From positions 1-64,000 of the forward strand of contig CAVLDO010000001.1 of assembly GCA_963662035.1 (NCBI GenBank): a DNA stretch of 64,000 bases, read 5' to 3'. A program made the position numbers and the translations under genes. Shown here in pieces: positions 59,584-64,000 of the stretch. Under the pieces are notes generated by a model. The model did not search any database. It was not told the DNA's origin and saw only the letters and a program-made list of their open reading frames with translations. The stretch is from Equibacterium sp963662035 (lineage in GTDB: Bacteria > Bacteroidota > Bacteroidia > Bacteroidales > UBA932). The first letter of the stretch is position 1, and every line of letters begins with the position of its first letter.

Positions 59584-60309
59584 CTAACGCTCCTTTTTGC
59601 GGCGGGAAAGACGGCCGCGTTCCTTGTTCTGCTCCAGCGACTTGTAGTAGGGTTCGCGGAATTTCTCGGGTATGTAGATTTCCGGGCGCTCCCTGCCGAA
59701 GAGGAACCTATACAGCTCGTCGAATTCGCCATAGTTCCAGGCCTGCACCAGCTGCTCCAGGTCGGCGTCCTCCCCCTCTGGCTCGTAGCGCTGCTTGATG
59801 TCGCCCTTGAAAAGCTTGGCGACCCCCTGCCAGAAGCCGGCGTTGACCTTGCCAAGATATTTCTTGATTATGTCGTATGGGGGCATCCCCACCTCGCGGT
59901 CCACAAGGCGTATCATCATCAGTCCCTGGCTCAGAGTAAGCCCCTTGAACAGCGGCTCGAACTCCTTGAGCAGCTCATCCTTCATGCTGCTGATGTATTT
60001 GTCCTGCTGGCGGCTGTTGTAGCCCCGGGCGGCAAACAGACTGTCGGTCTCGCGTATCGTCTGCGCTATGAACAGGGCATAGGGATATGCCTTGCTGAAG
60101 TTGTGCACTCTGCGCGCCCGCTTGCGCCACTCCCGCTTGGAGAGGTATTTCTTGGGATGAATGCGGGCCGGGCTTATCTCGTCAACATAAACGGTATCCC
60201 CCTGCGCATCAATCACATACTGCAGCACATCCTGGGCTTTGAGACAGAATCCGGCATTGCAGAAAAGCATCAACGCCAGCACCGGTAACAGTTTTTTGCA
60301 CAAACGCAT
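59584..60309 (-). CDS. DUF4294 family exported protein
   Basis: 241 residues from the ATG at 60309 (MRLCKKLLPVLALMLFCNAG is a good signal peptide; the longer frame starts inside radA). The mature part reads DVLQYVIDAQGDTVYVDEI...KKYLSKREWRKRARRVHNFSKAYPYA, the DUF4294 signature, then a basic helical region and a highly charged C-terminus (SLEQNKERGRLSRRKKER). Function unknown. It begins 2 bp after the radA stop, so it is in the same transcript. Confidence 0.85.
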   Translation of the reverse strand: MRLCKKLLPVLALMLFCNAGFCLKAQDVLQYVIDAQGDTVYVDEISPARIHPKKYLSKREWRKRARRVHNFSKAYPYALFIAQTIRETDSLFAARGYNSRQQDKYISSMKDELLKEFEPLFKGLTLSQGLMMIRLVDREVGMPPYDIIKKYLGKVNAGFWQGVAKLFKGDIKQRYEPEGEDADLEQLVQAWNYGEFDELYRFLFGRERPEIYIPEKFREPYYKSLEQNKERGRLSRRKKER

Positions 60310-60311
60310 AT

Positions 60312-61685
60312 CTATTTGAATACAAGCCTGCAAAGTGCAGGGATGTCGGCTACCGGTACAACTTCGATGCCACTCTCCCGCAAATCGCCGTCCTTATTGA
60401 AGGCGGAAATGTAGATCTTCTTGAAGCCTATCTTCTTGGCCTCCGCAATGCGGCGCTGCACCTGGTTCACGGGGCGGATTTCGCCACTGAGGCCGATTTC
60501 TGCGCAGAAGCAGCTGCTCTGCGGCAGCGGAATGTCAAAATTGCTGGAGAGGATGGCCACCGCCACCGCCATATCGCACGCCGGGTCGCTCACCTTGAGG
60601 CCGCCCGCCACATTCAGGAACACATCTTTGGAGGCCAGTTTGAATCCGGCACGCTTTTCCAGCACCGCCAGCAGCATATTCATCCTGCGGGAGTCAAAGC
60701 CGTTGGCGTTGCGTTGAGGCATTCCGTAGGCCGCCGTGCTCACCAGCGACTGTATTTCTATCATAAAGGGGCGGCTGCCGTCCATCACCGAGGCTATGGC
60801 CACTCCGCTGAGATTCTCGCTGTGCATAGGGATGAGGATTTCCGACGGGTTGAGCACCTCCCGCAGCCCCGACCCCGTCATTTCAAACACAGATAGGGAG
60901 TCTGTGCTGCCAAAGCGGTTTTTGATGCCGCGCAGCAGGCGGTAGGCACCCCTTGTATCCCCCTCGAACTGCAGCACCACATCCACAATGTGCTCCAGCA
61001 CCTTGGGGCCGGCGATGGTGCCGTCTTTTGTTATATGACCAATGAGTATCACCGATGTGCCGCTCTCCTTTGCAAAGCGCAGCAGATTGGCCGCGCATTC
61101 CCTCACCTGTGACACGCTTGCTGCGGATGATTCCAGCGCCTCGCTGTAGATCGTCTGGATAGAGTCCACCACCAGCAGGTCGGGCCGCGCAGCAGAAGCT
61201 TGCTCCAGTATGTTTTCCAACACCGTTTCGGAGAGAATCGTGCAGCTGGAGGCGTCGCCGCCCAAGCGCAGCGCCCGCATCTTTATCTGCCTCGGGCTCT
61301 CCTCGCCCGAGACGTAGAGGGTCTTTAGACCGCGCCCCACAAGGGGAATCTGCAGCGCCAGGGTCGATTTGCCTATGCCAGGCTCACCGCCCAGCAGAAT
61401 CATCGACCCCTGCACCATTCCGCCGCCCAGCAGCCGGTCCACCTCTTCAAGACCTATGGAGAATCGGTTCTCGTCGGTGAGGGAGATTTCGTTGAGGGTC
61501 AGGGGGCGGGCACCGGCCTCTGTGGCCAGAAATGCCCTGCCCCGGGGCGCCGAGGCCTGTTTTCTGTCTCTTCTGGGCTCTTCCACCATCGTGTTCCACT
61601 CGCCGCACGCGGGGCAGCGGCCCATCCATTTGGCACTCTCGTTGCCGCAGGAGGTGCAATACCACACCGTTTTCTCTTTAGCCAT
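60312..61685 (-). CDS. radA: DNA repair protein RadA
   Basis: 457 residues. Branch-migration ATPase in recombination. N-terminal zinc finger (Cys10, Cys13, Cys24, Cys27), Walker A GGEPGIGKST at 99-108, the RadA-specific KNRFGSTDSLSVFEM motif and a Lon-like C-terminal domain (FLNVAGGLKVSDPACDMAVA). Confidence 0.97.
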   Translation of the reverse strand: MAKEKTVWYCTSCGNESAKWMGRCPACGEWNTMVEEPRRDRKQASAPRGRAFLATEAGARPLTLNEISLTDENRFSIGLEEVDRLLGGGMVQGSMILLGGEPGIGKSTLALQIPLVGRGLKTLYVSGEESPRQIKMRALRLGGDASSCTILSETVLENILEQASAARPDLLVVDSIQTIYSEALESSAASVSQVRECAANLLRFAKESGTSVILIGHITKDGTIAGPKVLEHIVDVVLQFEGDTRGAYRLLRGIKNRFGSTDSLSVFEMTGSGLREVLNPSEILIPMHSENLSGVAIASVMDGSRPFMIEIQSLVSTAAYGMPQRNANGFDSRRMNMLLAVLEKRAGFKLASKDVFLNVAGGLKVSDPACDMAVAVAILSSNFDIPLPQSSCFCAEIGLSGEIRPVNQVQRRIAEAKKIGFKKIYISAFNKDGDLRESGIEVVPVADIPALCRLVFK

Positions 61686-61717
61686 ATCTATTTTGTTTTC
61701 AGTTTTTCACCGGATTT

Positions 61718-62572
61718 CTACTTTTTTACGACCACAAACCGATCCTTACCGTTGATGTCCTGAATGACAGCCGCACCCGTAAAGAGCGCCGCCGTTTCGC
61801 CGGAAAGCTTCTCATTAATCTCCAGCCACAGGCTGCCGTTATCCTTGAGCAGCCGCTCGGCCCACACCGCAATCGCGCGGTAGAAGCGCAACGGGTCACT
61901 GTCGGGAACAAAAAGGGCCATCTCCGGCTCCCAGTCGAGCACATTGGGGCGCATCGCCTCCCGCTCGCTCTCCATAACATACGGCGGATTGCTCACGATC
62001 AAATCGAACTGCGGCAGTCCGGCAGGGGGATCCTGCAGCACGTCGGCCTTGAACAGCACGGGGCGCGCCCCCTGCAGCTTGACTCTCTGACGGCAGGCCA
62101 CCGCAAGGGCGTCGTCGCTCAAATCGCAACCATACACCTGCGCCTCGGGAAACTCTGCCGCGAATGCGTATGCCAAGGCGCCGCTGCCGGTGCAGATGTC
62201 CAGGATGTTGAAGCTGTCATCGCCGCTGGAGCGCATAAGATTGTCGCAGTCATCGGCCGCCAGGCCATAGAGCTGCTCCGTCTCGGGACGGGGGATGAGC
62301 ACCTGCGGCGCCACTTTTATCTTGAGGCCCGCAAACCAGGTGTACCCCAGCACATACTGCATCGGTTCCCCTTTGGCCAGACGGGCCGCTGCAGCGCAAA
62401 GCAACTCCTCCCGGGCGGCATCTACCTTCGCATCGGGTTCGCTAAGATATTTGTAGTCGGGCACCGAGAGCAGCCCTGTCACAGTCCTGACCGCTATCGC
62501 GTGAGCCTCCTCCATCGGATAAAGCCCGCACAGGGCACTTTCTATAGCCTTGATATGCTCTTTGAGAGTCAT
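61718..62572 (-). CDS. prmC: Release factor glutamine N5-methyltransferase
   Basis: 284 residues. Methylates the GGQ glutamine of peptide release factors. The catalytic NPPYV motif (DLIVSNPPYVMESE), the SAM loop DICTGSGALAYAFA and IPRPETEQL are typical of PrmC. The start overlaps the ddl stop region by 4 nt (62569-62572), so the genes are coupled. Confidence 0.95.
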   Translation of the reverse strand: MTLKEHIKAIESALCGLYPMEEAHAIAVRTVTGLLSVPDYKYLSEPDAKVDAAREELLCAAAARLAKGEPMQYVLGYTWFAGLKIKVAPQVLIPRPETEQLYGLAADDCDNLMRSSGDDSFNILDICTGSGALAYAFAAEFPEAQVYGCDLSDDALAVACRQRVKLQGARPVLFKADVLQDPPAGLPQFDLIVSNPPYVMESEREAMRPNVLDWEPEMALFVPDSDPLRFYRAIAVWAERLLKDNGSLWLEINEKLSGETAALFTGAAVIQDINGKDRFVVVKK

Positions 62573-63546
62573 TTCCCAAGTGCGTTTTCTATCACTGCGG
62601 TAAAGAACTCCTTCATATCGCGGCCGCTGGTGCGTACCATCTTGGGCACCAGGCTCATACGGGTCATGCCGGGGGTGGCGTTGATTTCCAGGAAGTAAAC
62701 CCCGTCTTCGGCCACAATGTAGTCCATCCTGATGAGGCCCTCGGCCCCCAGGTGGGCGTAGATCTTCTCCGTCCAGCGGGTTATCTCCGCCGCAAGGTCG
62801 TCAGAAATGGGGGCGGGGCAGATTTCGCTGCTCTTGCCGTTGTATTTGGCGTCGTAGTCGAAATATTCGTTTTGAGTCACGATTTCTGTGATGGGCAGCG
62901 CCACCGCACGGCCCGAGTCGGTATAGATGGCCTGGGTCATCTCGCGGCCGGCTATCGCACTCTCTATCAGCACCGTGTCGCTCTCTTTCAAGGCGCACTC
63001 CACCGCTGCGGCAATTTCGCCTGCGCTCTTGACCTTGGTCACCCCAAAGCTGCTGCCGCCGTCGGAAGGCTTCACAAACAGCGGGAGTCCCAGACGCGCC
63101 ACTATGGCCTCCGCATCAAAGCTGTCGCCGCGGCGCAGGAACACGTCCTTCGCCATCTTGACCCCCGTGTCCAGCAGCAGACGCTTGCAGGAGTATTTGT
63201 TGAAGGCGATTGTGCACACGAACGAGCTGCAGGTGGTCACGGGCACTCCCAGCATTTCAAAATAACCCTGCAGCAGGCCGTTCTCGCCCGGGATGCCGTG
63301 TATCATAATGCAGGCGCAGTCGAATTTGACTCCGCCGCAGGAGAAGTTGCCCTTGTCCACGACCCCTTTGACGCTCATCTGCTCCGCGTCCCACTCCACC
63401 AGCTGCCAGCAGTCGGTGTTGAAGAGGATTTCATATACATTGTATTTGTCCCGGTCGATGACAGAAGCGGCATAGCGGCCGCTCAGAATCGATATGGGCC
63501 TCTCTGACGAAGGCCCGCCGTAAATTACCGCAATATTCGGTTTCAT
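62569..63546 (-). CDS. ddl: D-alanine--D-alanine ligase
   Basis: 325 residues from ATG 63546 (MKPNIAVIYGGPSSERPIS); a TTG two codons upstream is less likely. ATP-grasp enzyme making D-Ala-D-Ala for peptidoglycan. Conserved segments: YGGPSSE, HGIPGENGLLQGYFEMLGVP, PLFVKPSDGGSSFGVTKV, MTQAIYTDSG and FLEINATPGMTRMS. It follows the penicillin-binding protein gene by 21 bp, a cell-wall grouping. Confidence 0.96.
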   Translation of the reverse strand: MKPNIAVIYGGPSSERPISILSGRYAASVIDRDKYNVYEILFNTDCWQLVEWDAEQMSVKGVVDKGNFSCGGVKFDCACIMIHGIPGENGLLQGYFEMLGVPVTTCSSFVCTIAFNKYSCKRLLLDTGVKMAKDVFLRRGDSFDAEAIVARLGLPLFVKPSDGGSSFGVTKVKSAGEIAAAVECALKESDTVLIESAIAGREMTQAIYTDSGRAVALPITEIVTQNEYFDYDAKYNGKSSEICPAPISDDLAAEITRWTEKIYAHLGAEGLIRMDYIVAEDGVYFLEINATPGMTRMSLVPKMVRTSGRDMKEFFTAVIENALGK

Positions 63547-63567
63547 TCCCAAAAAATCTAAACTGTT

Positions 63568-64000
63568 CTAATCAAAATACTCGCTCTCCTCGCTCGCTCC
63601 CGCGCCACCTCCGGCAGAAAGATCTTCCTCGCCGCCGGTGCAGTTCAAGTTCATATTCCAGCCGGCGGGAGCCACAAACTGCTCGCCGTTGGAGATGCCG
63701 ATCGAGGGGTCGGCCATAATTTTCTTCATAAATATGCCCCATATCGGCAGGGCCATATTGCTGCCGCCCCCCAGCGCGGTGCTCTCAAAATGCACCTGCC
63801 GATCCTCGGCACCCACCCAGACGCCTGCGGTGAGGCGGGGCACATAGCCTATGAACCAGCCGTCGCTGTTGTCGTTGGTGGTGCCCGTCTTGCCCGCAGC
63901 CCCCTGGATGCCGTATTTCCATTTGAGGCGGCCGGCGGTGCCCTCATTCACAACTCCCTGCATCAGATTCACCATCAGATAGGCTGTCTCGGCGCTGATC
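63568..64000 (-). CDS. Class A penicillin-binding protein, C-terminal end (partial)
   Basis: The frame runs off the right edge (last complete codon at 63997-63999), so only the last 143 residues are present. The transpeptidase KTGTT motif (QGAAGKTGTTNDNSDGWFIGY) followed by VWVGAEDRQVHFES and GGGSNMALPIWGIFM is typical of PBP1A-type bifunctional synthases. The tail is acidic and Gly/Ser-rich (EEDLSAGGGAGASEESEYFD). The catalytic SxxK and the transglycosylase domain lie outside the window. Confidence 0.88.
   Translation of the reverse strand, partial: ISAETAYLMVNLMQGVVNEGTAGRLKWKYGIQGAAGKTGTTNDNSDGWFIGYVPRLTAGVWVGAEDRQVHFESTALGGGSNMALPIWGIFMKKIMADPSIGISNGEQFVAPAGWNMNLNCTGGEEDLSAGGGAGASEESEYFD

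Overview
The window is a stretch of G+C-rich chromosome from a member of the Bacteroidota, almost certainly order Bacteroidales. The signs are SusC/SusD-type outer-membrane proteins, many type II lipoproteins, type III glutamine synthetase, an aminotransferase (DapL) lysine/DAP route, S46 dipeptidyl-peptidase, DUF4876/DUF6850/DUF4294 proteins, and promoters of the TTTG / TAnnTTTG kind instead of the -35/-10 kind. The genus cannot be fixed from the sequence alone; the high G+C would suit a Rikenellaceae-like organism, but that is a guess. No insertion sequence, prophage, CRISPR array, tRNA or rRNA was recognised.

Layout. 1-1.1 kb: 3' end of a secreted fimbrillin-like/GLUG-repeat protein, then a terminator. 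1.1-1.8 kb: a lipoprotein with two ABM domains. 1.9-12 kb (minus): gltB-gltD-dapF-dapL-glnN, joining ammonia assimilation to DAP/lysine synthesis. 12.2-17.2 kb (plus, divergent): pyrG, a PurF-family gene and asnB, three glutamine amidotransferases with overlapping reading frames. Together these form a glutamine production-and-use hub around one 264-bp divergent promoter region. 17.2-20.3 kb: a GH78 rhamnosidase-like lipoprotein and a patatin-like hydrolase. 20.4-30.1 kb (plus): an M6 metallopeptidase, a small lipoprotein, a SusC/SusD pair and two more lipoproteins, which look like a Sus-like locus with a protease in place of glycosidases. 30.1-38.8 kb (minus): TonB-dependent receptor, DUF4876 lipoprotein, DUF6850 barrel and M16 peptidase. 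38.9-42.9 kb (plus): a polytopic Fe-S protein fused to an HMA-like domain, then an S46 dipeptidyl-peptidase. 42.9-48.5 kb: uvrA, a metallo-beta-lactamase-fold hydrolase, a deoxynucleoside kinase and an outer-membrane barrel. 48.6-59.3 kb (minus): the spc-alpha ribosomal protein cluster from rplP to rplQ with secY, map, infA and rpoA. 59.6-64 kb (minus): DUF4294 protein, radA, prmC, ddl and the 3' end of a class A penicillin-binding protein.

Points most worth a second look: (i) a nine-G tract inside the Fe-S/HMA fusion gene, placed so that one extra G gives an immediate stop at the domain boundary; (ii) very strong avoidance of the tetranucleotide CATG, visible as codon switching before Met; (iii) two envelope uptake loci each carrying a peptidase, next to a third exported peptidase, suggesting protein/peptide feeding; (iv) the S10-spc ribosomal cluster cut between rpsC and rplP, with rplP having its own consensus promoter and structured leader; (v) several TAnnTTTG elements only 4-6 nt before a start codon, suggesting near-leaderless mRNAs.
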